From Gautieria morchelliformis (lineage: Eukaryota; Basidiomycota; Agaricomycetes; Gomphales; Gomphaceae), in the NCBI GenBank assembly GCA_015179125.1, contig WHVA01000437.1:33052-97051 (forward strand): a stretch of 64,000 nt of DNA, in the 5' to 3' direction. The translations under genes were made by a program, and so were the position numbers. A model generated the notes under the pieces. That model was not told where the DNA came from, made no database searches, and worked only from the letters and a program-made list of their open reading frames with translations. This document shows, piece after piece, positions 1 to 10,730 of the stretch. Every line of letters begins with the position of its first letter. Within the stretch, counting starts at the first letter, position 1.

Positions 1-441
1 CATGGGCAAGTGCGGCCCTCGGAACCTTGCTCGACGTATTCGCTCTCCTGCCATGTTACGGAAACGTCGCCCCACCCAGCCTTCGAAAGTGTAGGGGGTT
101 CCACACGGGGGGGTTCCATCGTTGAGGAAGACAGGGTCGCCGATGTAGTACGTGTTCTCTCGTCTGTGTCGGGGTCTGAGGAATGCGAGTGCAGGGCGAG
201 TGGGCGCCTGACTCTTCGCTGGTGTGAGGTCCTCAGAGCTGACGGACCACTTTGAAGACCATGCGACGTCGAGATCACGGCAGTCAAGCATCCTTTGTAG
301 CTTGGCTTCACTGGCTGCTCTGGATGACGAGAAGCCGGAGAAGTGCAGGAGGGTGGGATCGACACGTGACATGTTTGGCAGGTCAGAGAGGTTTTGGGTG
401 AAGCTGGGGAGGGCAACAAGCTCAATGGCGGGCGAGGACAT
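1..441 (-). CDS. Unrecognised ORF, 5' part only (runs off window)
   Basis: The frame is open from an ATG at 441-439 down to base 1 without a stop, giving 147 codons. The N-terminus is MSSPAIELVALPSF; a basic, arginine-rich part follows, and further on the motifs YYIGDPVFLNDG and PYTFEGWVGRRF can be read. I do not recognise a family. A proline-rich start followed by a YYIGDP/EGWVGR-like stretch could suit the N-terminal part of a retrotransposon Gag, but this is only a guess. A TATA-like box lies about 60 bp upstream of the ATG, and the chromodomain end of gypsy element 1 lies just beyond that. No cysteine cluster or membrane segment is visible. Confidence 0.5.
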   Translation of the reverse strand, partial: MSSPAIELVALPSFTQNLSDLPNMSRVDPTLLHFSGFSSSRAASEAKLQRMLDCRDLDVAWSSKWSVSSEDLTPAKSQAPTRPALAFLRPRHRRENTYYIGDPVFLNDGTPPCGTPYTFEGWVGRRFRNMAGERIRRARFRGPHLPM

Positions 442-500
442 GGTTGATGGATGTTGTGGGGTCGATGCAGTGGAGGCGAGCGGTCACAGGTGGAGAGGGG

Positions 501-508
501 ATATATAG
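501..508 (-). promoter_or_regulatory. TATA-like box upstream of the left-edge ORF
   Basis: CTATATAT on the minus strand, about 60 bp before the ATG at 441. It could serve the left-edge ORF. No experimental support. Confidence 0.4.
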
Positions 509-547
509 CTTATCGGAATGAATTGGTTAGGCGGAGGCCGATATCGC

Positions 548-1222
548 TTATCTTTGGGGTCCTGGACCCTTGACATTATGAGTAGAAGCCCTGCCTGCTG
601 TCCAGTCGAAGAGAGTTTGCCTAGAAGGTTCTGTGAAGTTCTGAAATCTCTGGAAAGGGAGGGACATGTATGTGGCTGCTGAGATACGCTGAGGTGCCTC
701 TGGGTTCTGCCGGTGAAATTCCTTAATGAGTCGCTTTGCCCCAGAGACATCTTTCGCTGGTAGCCAGAGATCGTCGGCAGCTCCATAGCCCTTCCAGCGC
801 ACGAGATACTCCAACCTTCCACGGAACATCCTGCTGTCTAGAATCCTTTCAACTTCATATTCTTCGACTCCATCCCGTATGACAGGGGGGGGGGGTGGAG
901 GGGCATGACGTTCAAGAATTGGGTCATCTTCATATGGCCGAAGCAGGACGACAGAGAACACTGGATGTGTGCGACCAAAGGATGCAGGAAGATTTAGACC
1001 ATAGGCATTTCGTGAGACCACCTTATTAACCGTGTAGGGACCTAGCCACTTGTGGTCTAGCTTCTTCATTGGGCGAGTGGTTGTGATGTTTTGTGCATTG
1101 AGCCAGACCTTGTCACCAAGCTTATAAACTGGGGCTGCTTTATGGTGCACGTCATAGAAGCATGCCATGTCCTCTGCTGCCTTGGACAGGGCTGAACGAG
1201 CTTCTCTCATGGCCGCTTCCAT
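548..1222 (-). pseudogene. Gypsy element 1: integrase C-terminus and chromodomain
   Basis: The last pol segment contains the integrase C-terminal region (KLDHKWLGPYTVNKVV, then the HPVFSVVLL motif) followed by a chromodomain: EEYEVERILDSR, then LEYLVRWKGYG. Chromodomains of this class are thought to steer integration towards modified chromatin. It is in the same reading frame as the integrase ORF upstream and is separated from it by a TGA at 1253-1255 where an arginine codon would fit, so it belonged to one polyprotein. The ORF ends at a TAA at 548. Confidence 0.85.
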
Positions 1223-1252
1223 CCGCGTTGTGAACTCATCCAGGGCCTCGAG

Positions 1253-1957
1253 TCAAGTTTCCCGGACTGGTTCCAGTCCCAGCCTTGGATGTTGGCCACT
1301 GTCCAACATGAAGGGTGTAGTCTGGGTTGAGGCATGGATTCGGTTGTTATAGGCAAACTCGGCCAAGGATATCCATTCGAACCAATCATCCTGACGCTGG
1401 TTGATGAATAGTCGAAGGTATTGCTCAATCTCCTGATTAACCCTTTCAGTCTGTCCATCAGTTTGGGGGTGATAAGCAGTAGAGGCAGCGACTTTGACAC
1501 CAAGAAGTTTGTTCAGTTCACGCATGAACTGGGAGATGAACTGTGTGCCTCGATCACTGATGATTTCTTCAGGGAGCCCATGAAGTTTCCAAACATGATC
1601 ACGGAAGAGTCGGGAAACTCCCACTGAAGTTACATCTGAAGTGGTGGGAATGACATGTGCACGCTTTGAGAGGCGATCAACAACAACAAGGAGAGCATCA
1701 TAGCCATGACTGGTAGGCAGTTCTACAATCAAGTCAACAGACATAACCTGCCATCCACGGTCTGGGATACGGTTTGGTAGAAGCTTGCCAATGGGAGAAG
1801 CAGGGAAGGTTTTTGTCCGGTTGCACAGGTCACAGGCCTTCACATATTTTGCAATGTAACGTCCCATCCCAGGCCACCAGTAACTCCGAGCAACTAGTTC
1901 AGTGGTTCTCCAACGACCAGGGTGACCGGTGAGAGGCATGTCATGGTGCGCTTTCAC
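1253..1957 (-). pseudogene. Gypsy element 1: integrase core
   Basis: Starts with the HHCC zinc-binding region (HDMPLTGHPG, then CDLCNRTK) and continues with the RNase H-like DDE core: VDLIVELP with the first Asp, ISDRGTQF with the second, and AYHPQTDGQTERVNQE with the catalytic Glu region. These catalytic residues are present. It would insert the element cDNA into host DNA. It stops at a TGA (1253-1255) in frame with the chromodomain segment, probably a C-to-T change of an arginine codon. Confidence 0.88.
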
Positions 1958-2119
1958 TATGTCATGTCATAGTTTTGCATCAAGCGGCACATACACTTTG
2001 TTGTGATAGAGGACAAGCCCATCCTGTTCAGACCACTCTTCTCCTCGTAAATTGCCAGAGGAGCCCAGTTCTTTGAGAGCCTTGACAACCTTTTCATCCC
2101 GGTCTACACAGTTCCTTAC

Positions 2120-2929
2120 TCAATTGAGGAAAGCATCACCTTCACCTGGGACTAACTGCGCACCAGCCTCTGGGGGATTCGCCTTGATGTGGAACAAGTC
2201 AGGGGTAAGTAAGACTTGATTTTGGTTGTCTTCCTCCCCCCGCTTATGATCCACGCATCGTGAGAGTGCATCAGGCTTGGCTGAATGACGACCAGGACGA
2301 TGGATCAGCTCAAAATCAAAGCGAGAGAGGTAGAGTGACCAGCGTGCTTGACGACAGTTCAGGTTTTGTGCAGTGCGGAAGTAGGTGAGATTCTGATGGT
2401 CATTGAGAATCTCAATCTTGTGCTTCGTTCCCTCTAAGATGTGGCGCCATTCCTCTAATCCCCGAATCACAGAAAGAAGCTCCTTGTCATGGATGGCATA
2501 GTTGCGTTCAGCATCATTGAGGCTTTTGGAGACAAACCCCACAGGCCGCCATTTGCCATCATCACATAGCTGGGACAGTACTGCTCCTGTGGCATAGGCT
2601 GAGGCATCTGTTTCAAGACGGAAATGTTTGTCTTGATCAGGGAGGACAAGGATCGGTGTTGAGGTGATGAGGAGTTTGAGCTTGTCGAAGGACATTTGCT
2701 CTGGGCCATTTGGATCCCAAGACCATTGGGCATCCTGTTTTGTCAACTGGTTGAGGGGCTTTGAAATGTGTGAGAAGTCTTCCACAAATCTACGGTAGAA
2801 GTTGATGAAACCAAGGAATGATTTGACTTCAGTGACGTTACGTGGTATTGGCCAGTCCCGCACCCCTGCAACCTTGACTGGGTCCATGGCAACCTGTCCT
2901 TGAGAGAGGATGAGGCCGAGATACTCCAC
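2120..2929 (-). pseudogene. Gypsy element 1: RT thumb/connection and RNase H
   Basis: Begins with the RT thumb (MEYLGLILSQGQ, then FLGFINFYRRFVEDFS) and runs into the RNase H domain with LETDASAYATGAVLSQ and the NYAIHDKELLSVIRGLEEW motif. It ends in the tether region with RPGRHSAKPDALSR, which links RNase H to integrase in gypsy Pol. It is in the same frame as the RT ORF at 3002-3502 and separated by stops, so it is part of the same decayed pol. Confidence 0.88.
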
Positions 2930-3001
2930 CTCTAGTTGCTCAAATAGGCATTTTTCAGGTTTGAGGTACAGGTTGTTGGCCCGGAGGATTTAAAGGACAC
3001 G

Positions 3002-3502
3002 TCATACAATCCTACGATGTTCTTCAAGCGACTCTGTGAAGATGAGAATGTGGTCCATGAACACCACCACAACCCCTTCATCGATGAGACTCTTGAAGAT
3101 GTCATTCATCATCGTCTGGAAGGTTGCTGGGCTGTTGGTGAGTCCAAAGAACATGACTAGAGGTTCATACAGGCCCCTATTTGTCCGAAAGGCTGCCTTC
3201 CACTCATCTCCCTCTTTTATGCGTACATTATTATATCCCCAGCGAATGTCAAGCTTTGTGAAGTATTTAGCCCTTCCAGCAGCAATCTTATTCATGATGT
3301 CTGGAATAAGGGGCAACGGATAGGCATTCTTGATTGTTATATCATTGAGCTTCCGGTAGTCTTGCACAAATCTAAGACTGCCGTCCTTTTTCTTCACAAA
3401 GAAGACTGGAGATGCCATAGGTGACTTGGAGGGATGGATACGATGGCTCTTCAGGTTCTCCTCAAGGAAGTTATCCAGTTCCCTTTGCTCAACCGGTGAC
3501 AT
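3002..3502 (-). pseudogene. Gypsy element 1: reverse transcriptase, mutated active site
   Basis: Fingers and palm of a gypsy [52 protein letters not shown] and [17 protein letters not shown]. The catalytic YxDD box is read here as VFMDHILIF: the second catalytic Asp is replaced by His and Tyr by Phe (around 3048-3062). The enzyme would therefore be inactive even without the downstream stops. Confidence 0.88.
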
Positions 3503-4509
3503 TGGGTAAACCTTTGTGCTGAAGGGTTGTGCACCTGGAGTGAGCTCAATTGCATGGTCCCAGGGCTTTCGAGGAGGCAGTTGTCAAATGACTCCTTAGA
3601 AAACACATCCTTGAACTCCTGGTATGGTTTAGGGACAAGGTCCTCGAAGGATCTGACTGGTGCAGACTTGCTGGCCCGTTCAGCAAGCTGTTGGGAGACA
3701 GTCCGGCCTGCGCCAATCATTTCAGGACTCTCATTCACAAAGATGACAAAGGTCCTGTCTCCTTCCTCAAGTAGGGAGCGGGTGTGCTGTATGGGAACCT
3801 CCTCTTGATTTACACTCTCTTCTGGAACAGTTTCGACTGTGGGCCCTCTGACAACAGGTCTGCCCCCACATGACTTGGGACAGCATGTCATCTTCACATC
3901 TCCTGTACGCCAGTCAACTTCTGGGTTGTGTTCAACAAGCCATGTGTGACCAAGAATGATGGCAAGTCGTCCAAGGCTCGTGACAGAGAATGTGGCACGT
4001 TCCGTATGATCCCCAAAGGTGCAAATGAGGTCGACTTCTTCCTTGATTGAGCCAGCCTCATTTGGGGTACCATCAATATTGTAGACGGGGATGGCACGGG
4101 GTAGGGGGCGGGTCCGAAGCCTGTGTTCCCTCACAAACTCCACATCGATGAACATCCCTGTAGCACCACTGTCAAGGAGGGAGTCAATTGCAAGTGGATG
4201 CCCTGTGTCAATGGAGTGGACCTTGAGAGGTACTTTGGTGCATCGGCGGAGGTCAGCGGTACGGACATATAGAGGGACTGGAAGGTTTGCATTAGCAACT
4301 GGAGCGATGGGTTGGGTTTTTGGCATGGCTGGTTTGGTTTCAGTTCGATCAGGGATAGGAGAAGGATGCATCATATCGCCTGTGATCCCTATTGTACATG
4401 TTTCGAGAACTGAAAACCGATTCGTCGAGCAGGGCATGTCTTTCACCGCTGACTGGCCTAAAAACCCTTTCCTTCCTCTTGGACAGGGGCTTCCACCTTC
4501 TCTTTGCAT
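3451..4509 (-). pseudogene. Gypsy element 1: aspartic protease
   Basis: A retropepsin-like protease is indicated by LLDSGATGMFID (active-site DSG around 4160) and the flap/closing region LAIILGHTWLVEHNPEVDW. It would cut the Gag-Pol polyprotein. The ORF overlaps the end of gag by about 50 nt in the -1 frame, the usual arrangement for frameshift expression. Towards its C-terminal end (around 3560) the frame leaves the expected pol frame, so a small indel is likely there. Confidence 0.85.
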
Positions 4510-5564
4510 TCCTCTATCGCCGCTGCTACAGATTTAGAGACAATTGCTGCAATGTCTGCCTCTGTGAGGTTTGCACGGATTCGTGGCTTGCGAGGTTCAG
4601 GACAGTCTGGTGAAATGTGACCAGGTCTCTTACAGTTGTAGCAGGTTCGTGTTTCGGTGCGGCGGCGGGATGAGTCAATGTCCATAGGTGTCGTGTTACT
4701 GGGTGATGCTGTGGCAACAGGAGCCATAGCAGGAGTGTGGAGTGCTCGGGCAGGAGGAGGGTGATTAGGGACATGAGGTGTCTGTGCCTTCCTGACCTCT
4801 AACAGACGGCGATGATTGCGGTCAATCTGACAGGCTGCTTCCTTCCAGGCTTTGAGGTTGGATGGAAGAAAGGGCTGGGCGTGGATCTTGTCAAGGATAC
4901 CTGCTGGAAGGCCACGAGCATAGGCATCCTTGAGTGCCTCATCATTAAAGCCTGTCCTGCCTGCCAGGATCTCAAATTGAGCCGTGTATTCATCTGCTGA
5001 CATTCCTGACACCATCCTAAGGTCATGCAGCTTAGTGCGAGCCGTTCTGGCACGATCTGGGTCACCAAAGGCCTCCTCCACACGTTTAATGAACCCCTCC
5101 AGAGTGGATATAGAGGAGATGCCATCAATGACAGCCTGTGTCTCGTTGTGTGCCCATATCTCCGCAAAGCCTCCCGTCATGAAGGAAAGAGCGTATAGGA
5201 TCTTTGTGCGTTCATCTGGGAAGGATGCTGGCTGGACAGCGATGGACAACTTGATAGACCTGATAAACCCTTCAGTCTCTGCACGGTCTCCATTGAACTT
5301 CTCCGGTTCTGCTGCTTTGATAGAGCGAGTAGATGGAGGGACACTGTGAGGTACTGAGGGCGCAAGGGCTTGAGCAGCAGCAACAGCAGCGTTGGTGGCA
5401 GCATTGGCTAAGTGGTCGTGAACGTTAGCAATCTGATTGTGCAGTTCCTGATTCTGCAGTTGAAGTTGCTGCAACTGCTGTGCTTGGCTGGAAAGGAGGC
5501 CTCGAAGAAATGGCCCATGGTCACCCAGGGTGTCCCAGTATGCGTCTGGGAGTTGGTCTGCCAT
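4458..5564 (-). CDS. Gypsy element 1: Gag
   Basis: About 368 residues from the ATG at 5564 (MADQLPDAYWDTLGDHGPF); the frame is open further upstream but that part lies in the leader. Features in order: a glutamine-rich coiled segment, a retrotransposon Gag domain (EPEKFNGDRAETEGFIRS through ILDKIHAQPFLPSNLKAW), and one CCHC zinc knuckle, CYNCKRPGHISPDC, near the C-terminus. Gag forms the particle and binds the element RNA. This ORF is uninterrupted, unlike pol. Confidence 0.88.
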   Translation of the reverse strand: MADQLPDAYWDTLGDHGPFLRGLLSSQAQQLQQLQLQNQELHNQIANVHDHLANAATNAAVAAAQALAPSVPHSVPPSTRSIKAAEPEKFNGDRAETEGFIRSIKLSIAVQPASFPDERTKILYALSFMTGGFAEIWAHNETQAVIDGISSISTLEGFIKRVEEAFGDPDRARTARTKLHDLRMVSGMSADEYTAQFEILAGRTGFNDEALKDAYARGLPAGILDKIHAQPFLPSNLKAWKEAACQIDRNHRRLLEVRKAQTPHVPNHPPPARALHTPAMAPVATASPSNTTPMDIDSSRRRTETRTCYNCKRPGHISPDCPEPRKPRIRANLTEADIAAIVSKSVAAAIEECKEKVEAPVQEEGKGF

Positions 5565-5702
5565 AGGCTGAGATGAAGGCTGGTTAAGAAAAGTGTGTGG
5601 GGTCGTCCTATGAGCTTGATCTTCTGTGAGGGCAACACTAATGACGAAGCCACAACCAAAGATACTCAAGGAGATAAGAGCCGATACTAGGACAATGACC
5701 AA

Positions 5703-5810
5703 CTGTGTAGTGGGTATCCTCAGTTTATAACTCTACCAACGATAGATACATGGGGACTTGCCTGTGTAGTGGGTATCCTCAGAGATCAAGCTGAGGAAAC
5801 GCCACTACAC
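5703..5810 (-). repeat. Element 1 leader: 21-bp direct repeats plus hairpin
   Basis: CTGTGTAGTGGGTATCCTCAG occurs at 5703-5723 and again at 5762-5782. The second copy is followed after 8 bp by a near-complementary arm (CTGAGGAAACGCCACTAC, 5791-5808), so it can fold into a hairpin. On the minus strand each direct copy reads ...CCCACTACACAG, compatible with an LTR end in CA followed by G. A TATAAG lies at 5821-5826. This may be the R/U5-leader junction of element 1. Confidence 0.6.
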
Positions 5811-5865
5811 GGGCTACAGTCTTATAGCGCTGGCAAGGCTTACATAATAGGGGAGATGGAAACTT

Positions 5866-5972
5866 GTAGAAGGTTACGGAAAGTGACGGAAAGTGACATG
5901 TGACAGAAGGTGACGGAAACTGACGGAAGGTGACGGAAACTCATGGAAGGAAATAGAAACTTGTGGAAGGAA
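5866..5972. repeat. Short degenerate tandem repeat (GTGACGGAAA-like)
   Basis: A run of about ten imperfect copies of a 9-11 bp unit such as AGTGACGGAAA, AGGTGACGGAA and ACTGACGGA. It sits in the presumed LTR/leader of element 1 and ends where element 2 begins. Confidence 0.6.
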
Positions 5973-5976
5973 ACGC

Positions 5977-6258
5977 GTGAACCCTGACACCAACGCCAAT
6001 GCCGGTAATAGTAACCATGGCAAAGGCAAGGACAAGCACAAAGGGAATAACATGTCCGAGGGTCAGAAAAAACCCGACTACGCTAACAAGCTCGGCAAGG
6101 ATGGCAAACTCATGCCTGAAGAACGCCAGCGTCGCATGGATAACAACCTCTGCCTAGTTTGTGCGCAGAGTGGTCACCGTGCGAAAGACTGCCCGAAAGC
6201 CACGTTGGCTTGGGCTGCATCGGCTTCTGATGGGAAGATGTCCGACAACAAAGCTTAA
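5977..6258 (+). pseudogene. Gypsy element 2: Gag C-terminus with zinc knuckle
   Basis: Asparagine/glycine/lysine-rich tail followed by KLGKDGKLMPEERQRRMDN and a CCHC knuckle CLVCAQSGHRAKDC. The same LGKDGKL.PEERQRR...CLLC motif occurs in element 4 (about 62790-62890), showing they are related families. The N-terminal Gag domain is lost at the junction with element 1. Confidence 0.82.
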
Positions 6259-6401
6259 TCTTCGGCTTCAGGTGCGAAAAAATAATCAGCGACCCTCTGA
6301 CCTCCACGCAAACCGAGGGTCGCGTTGACTCAACTTGCGCAGTAGGGGAGGTAAGAATCAACGCTTCTGCTCTCTTTTCTCCGAACTCTCTTGTAATTAG
6401 T

Positions 6402-6731
6402 TTGTCCTCGTCTCTTGTCCCGAACCAAAATTTTAAAGCATTAGTAGATTCCGGCTCTACCCATTGTTTCATAGAATCAGTCTTTGTCCTTAAATACACT
6501 CTCCGAACTCGTTCCGTAGACCCAATCCCACTCCGTTTATTCCATGGTAGTACAAATTCGGTAATTACTGAAGCTGTAGAGCTACCTATCTGATTCCCCA
6601 ATGGTCACACCCATTCCGTAGACTTTTATGTCACCCCCCTTGATTCATCTGTTTCAGTAGTTCTCGGACACAACTGGCTCACCCGCTACAATCCATTGAT
6701 TGACTGGGTATTGGGCAGTATTACTTTCTGA
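6402..6731 (+). pseudogene. Gypsy element 2: aspartic protease
   Basis: Retropepsin active site ALVDSGSTHCFIES, then LFHGSTN, and after an in-frame stop (6591-6593) [19 protein letters not shown]. These are close to the element 4 protease. It would process Gag-Pol but is broken by stops. Confidence 0.82.
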
Positions 6732-7526
6732 ACTTCCCTTCCAGGCAGTCCTGTGGACCCCCCGCCGGCTTCGGCTCACGCCGCATCGGCCGAGCCACCC
6801 CCGAGTCTGGTGGCCCCTCGGATTACCCTGCTTAATGCTGCGGCATTTTACCGTGCCTGCAAGTTAGAGGGCTCCCAGTGCTTCCAGCTAAATCTGGCGA
6901 TGCCCGAGAATGAGGCCTCGGCCCGCTCGGCTTCCGCAAAACCCGAACCTGTGGATCTCAAGGATGTCCCGCCAGAGTACCATGACTTCGCGGATGTGTT
7001 CAGCAAGTCCAAAGCTGATACCTTGGCTCCACACCGACCCTATGATCTCAAGATTGCTCTGGAGGACGGCGCTATGCCCCCTCAACCTCCGTTATATTCA
7101 CTCTCTACCTTGGAGCTTGCCACGCTCCGGGCGTTCATAGATGAGCATCTGAATATGGGTTACATTCGGCCCACTTGGTCTTTGCATGGAGCCCCCATCC
7201 TCTTTGTCAAAAAGAAGAGCGGTGAACTTCGGCTTTGCGTCGATTTCTGAGCACTCAACAAGATTACGAAGAAAGATTGCTATCCACTTCCGTTAATTAC
7301 CGACTTGTTGGATGCACCCCAAAAGGCTCGGATCTACACAAAAATCAACCTTCAGCATGCATTCCATCTTGTACGAGTCACCGAAGGTGACGAGTGGAAA
7401 ACAGCTTTCCAGACCCAGTACGGCTCTTTCGAATGGCTGGTCATGCCATTCAGCCTGACCAATGGTCCCACGGTTTTTCAACGTTTCATGAATGACGTCT
7501 TCAGAGATATGCTTGATGTATGCGTC

Positions 7527-8079
7527 GTCATTGTTACGATACAATCCTTCATAAGGTTGACTGAGCTCGGAGGTGAAACCCGAGGTAAGGTCTGAGGTTA
7601 TGGGGCAAGGTTTGATAGGGAAGTCAGAGAGGGACTTGGCTTCAGCTTATGTGCTGCGCTGACCCTATGCACAAGTCCCAACTTCAGAGGTAAACGAATA
7701 AGAGGCGAGGTTTGGCTCAAGAGGCGAAGGCTTAGAAACTAACTAAGGATCAAGAGGTACGATAGTCGATTTTCAGACTGAGGAATAGGAATGCATACAG
7801 GGGGGTTTATATACGAGCGAGGGTAAGGGTCAGGGGCGAGCATATTGGGGGGGGGGGTTCAGGGCGAGGTGAATATACAAGTGATGCATGATGGAACGGG
7901 ATCAGTAACTAGGGGAATTTGGGCATGGGATCAAGGTCAGATATGAGCTGAAGCTCAGGCTCGGGCTTGGGCGCAGGCTTAGAATCACAAGTACTCGGGC
8001 ACGAGTATCACAAGGCTTGGGCTTGGAAAAAGGGTTGTACTGGTAAGTAACTGGCCAAAGGCCGGGTCCTTACAGTCGT
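7527..8079. repeat. Target-site duplication around the 7532-8074 solo LTR
   Basis: GTCAT (7527-7531) on the left and GTCGT (8075-8079) on the right, one mismatch. Removal of LTR plus one copy restores the RT reading frame. Confidence 0.75.
7532..8074 (-). mobile_element. Solo LTR, family A (reverse orientation)
   Basis: 543 bp, TGTTACGAT...CCTTACA. It matches in reverse orientation the 5' LTR of element 4 (61151-61713) and in the same orientation the solo LTR at 42235-42785. Shared landmarks include GGCTTCAGCTTATGTGCTGC and TTTTCAGACTGAGGA next to a TATATA sequence. A solo LTR arises by recombination between the two LTRs of a full element. Confidence 0.88.
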
Positions 8080-8329
8080 GTACCTTGATGACATACTCAT
8101 CTAGTCCGACGACCCAGTCAAACACAGGGAACACGTCCATGAAGTATTGTGGCGTCTTCGGAAACACGGCCTCTACACCAAACCCGATAAATGTGAATGG
8201 CACCATGATTCCATGGAATTCCTCGGTTATATGCTCTCTACCTATGGATTTACCATGTCCAAAGACAAAGTCCAGACTATCCGTGATTGGCTTGAACCCA
8301 AAAGGTAAAAGACATACAGTCCTTCCTTG

Positions 8330-8880
8330 GCTTCGCCAACTTCTATCGCCGCTTCATCTTCAATTATTCCGACATCACTGTTCCCCTCACTCGGCTTACC
8401 CGTAAAGGCACACCATGGGCATTTACCAAAGAATGCCGAAAGTCCTTCAATCACCTTAAGGAGACTTTCACTTTGGCTCCAATCCTGTCACACTGGATTC
8501 CCGACCGACCTATGGTTGTAGAAACTGATGCTTCGGATTATGCCCTCGGTGCGATTCTGTCTTTGTTCGATGACGCAGGCAAACTACATCCCGTCACCTT
8601 CCACTCTCGGACATTTTCCGGTGCCGAACTCAATTATGATGTCCATGATAAAGAGCTACTGGAAATCTTTGAAGCATTTCAATGTTGGAGACATTACTTG
8701 GAGGGCTCTGGCCCCCCTATTGACGTTGTCACTGATCACAGAAAACTTGGAGTACTTTTCCACCACTAAGTTGCTAACCCGACAACAAGCCCGCTGGTCC
8801 AAGTTCCTCTCCCAATTTAACATCATTATTTGGTTCCGTCCCGGAAAGCTCAGTACAAAACCCGACGCTCTAACTAGATG
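8330..8880 (+). pseudogene. Gypsy element 2: RNase H and tether
   Basis: FLGFANFYRRFIFNYSD-type thumb (frame-shifted), then [15 protein letters not shown] and [20 protein letters not shown] of RNase H, a frame change near 8740, then [16 protein letters not shown] and [14 protein letters not shown]. Needed to remove the RNA strand during reverse transcription; broken here by two frameshifts. Confidence 0.83.
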
Positions 8881-9169
8881 ATGGGACATCTACCTTAAAG
8901 AGGGAGGTAATGACTATGGCTCAGTCAATCTGCAAAACTTCTGACCGATTTTCAAAAATCAACAACTATCGGAATCACTCTGGGCAACTTATCTGCTTGC
9001 ACCCATCCTCCAAGCAAGCACTATGATGGACTCCGAAAAGCTTCATGCCAACATCTTAGCCAATCTGGCATCCGACCCTGTTGCCTGCCGGCATCTTGGT
9101 GATAGTTCCGACCTGAGATGGATGCAAACCGACAATGGCTTCCTACTACGTTCCTGACGCCGACGATCT

Positions 9170-10535
9170 CTAGCTCCGAGTACTCCAGTATAAACATGAC
9201 CACATACTCTTGGGACACTTCGGCCAAAACAAGACCCTTGTGCTGATCCGCCGGGAATATACCTGGCCCGCAATTCAGTCTTTCGTCATCAACTTCTGCA
9301 AGTCTTGCACCACTTGCTCCCATTCAAAGTCCTAGCGTCACCGGCCCTACGGCACCCTCAAGCAGCTCCCGATACCCGAGCAACCATGGAATTCCATCTC
9401 TATGGATTTCATCGAGCAGTTGCTGGCATCCTCAGGATTCACTGCGATCCTCATGGTAGTCTGCCACTTAACCAAGAAGAGCATCTTCATTCTGACGTAC
9501 GACACGATCACTTCCGCTGACCTAGCCCGCCTGTTTGTCTTGCATGTGTTCTCGAAGCACAGTGTCCCAAGCCATGTGACATTGGACCGAGGTTCGGAAT
9601 TCGTATCCCACTTCTTCTGTTCCCTCGGCAAAGCTCTTGACATAAACTTGCACTTTACCTCCGGATATCTCCCCGAAGGCGATGGTCAAACCGAACATGT
9701 AAATCAAACTCTCAAACAATATCTCCAGGTATATTGCAACTACCAACAAGACAATTGGTCCGAGTTGCTCCCGCTTGCCGAGTTTGCGTACAACAATGCT
9801 CCCAGTGCCACTACTGGCATTTCGCCATTCTTTGCCAACAAAGGCTACAACCCAAACTTGACAGTTCACCCTGAAAGGGACCTCACTTCCTCTCGGGCCC
9901 GAGACTTCACAGTTGACCTTGACCAGCTTCACGCGGCCTTGAAAGAGCAAATCAAATCCGCTCAATCTCAGTACCAAGTCTCGGCTGATGCACGTTGTGC
10001 TCCCGCCCCCGAGTTCACGATTGGATTCTTAGCATTTGTAAAAGCACAGTTCTTCTGGACAACCCGGCCCTCAAAGAAGCTGGCTGAAAAATACCTCGGC
10101 CCCTTCGAGATCATTGGCCAGGCCGGATCCCAAGCTTACATCCTACGGCTTCCGGACAGCCTTTGGGCAGCCCACCCGGTCTTCCATGTCTCAATGCTCA
10201 AACCCACAACCCCGAACACCATCCCGAATTGGGTTCAGTCTTTGCCACCTCCAGTTGAGATCGACGGCAAGACAGAGTACGAGATTTCCGAGATCCTTGA
10301 CTCCAAGATCGACCAACGCCACAGACTTTGTAACCTCCTGTACCTCGTCCGATGGGCTGGTTATGAAGGTACCAATGAGGAAACGTCATGGGTCCTCGTG
10401 ACCAAGCTCGGCCATGCATCCGAGAGTGTGACGGACTTCCACTCGGCCTACCCTGGCAAGCCTGGACCATGGTTCCTTGCGAGCTTCGGCTCCCCAGTTT
10501 CTCTTCACTCATTATATGGTCACTTTCTTAGTTAG
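9170..10535 (+). pseudogene. Gypsy element 2: integrase and chromodomain
   Basis: HHCC region around 9185-9320 (LLGHFGQNKT...CKSCTTC, with a stop after it), then an open ORF from about 9402. Core motifs: SMDFIEQLLASSG, VTLDRGSEFVSHFF and DGQTEHVNQTLKQYLQVY. The C-terminal part carries HPVFHVSMLKP, then a chromodomain: EYEISEILDSKI, LLYLVRWAGYEG and ETSWV. About 377 residues are uninterrupted, the best preserved part of this pol. Confidence 0.87.
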
Positions 10536-10730
10536 ACACAAAAAAATCTTTTGCTATGTTTTATCTCAGCCATTTTGCCGAATAGCTACGCTTGTAGTGC
10601 TTGGCCCCTCTCTCTCAGCATCTGTTTCCCTCATTCTCTCTGTTCATCGTTTCACTCCCGATTCCGATTCTGAACCCCAGACAAAAAACACCAAGAAAAA
10701 AGATTCACATTATTTTCGGAAAACATCAGA

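Larger units (their letters stand above)
548..5975 (-). mobile_element. Gypsy element 1 (chromovirus), degraded
   Basis: Reading down the minus strand the order is leader/LTR remnant, gag, protease, reverse transcriptase, RNase H, integrase, chromodomain: the Ty3/gypsy order of chromoviruses. Gag and protease ORFs overlap by about 50 nt in a -1 relation; later frame changes and stops in pol look like decay. No 3' LTR is recognisable after the chromodomain stop at 548. At the other end the leader runs to about 5975, where it abuts element 2 in the opposite orientation. The element is therefore truncated on at least one side and not autonomous. Confidence 0.85.
6753..8300 (+). pseudogene. Gypsy element 2: reverse transcriptase, split by solo LTR
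   Basis: RT motifs in order: [52 protein letters not shown] (TGA at 7248), then [36 protein letters not shown] and VCVV. The reading is then interrupted by an LTR (7532-8074) and resumes as YLDDIL from about 8080, with KPDKCEWHHDSMEFLGYML after it. The catalytic YLDD box is intact once the LTR is removed. Several TGA/TAA codons and a frameshift near 8310 show long decay. Confidence 0.85.
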
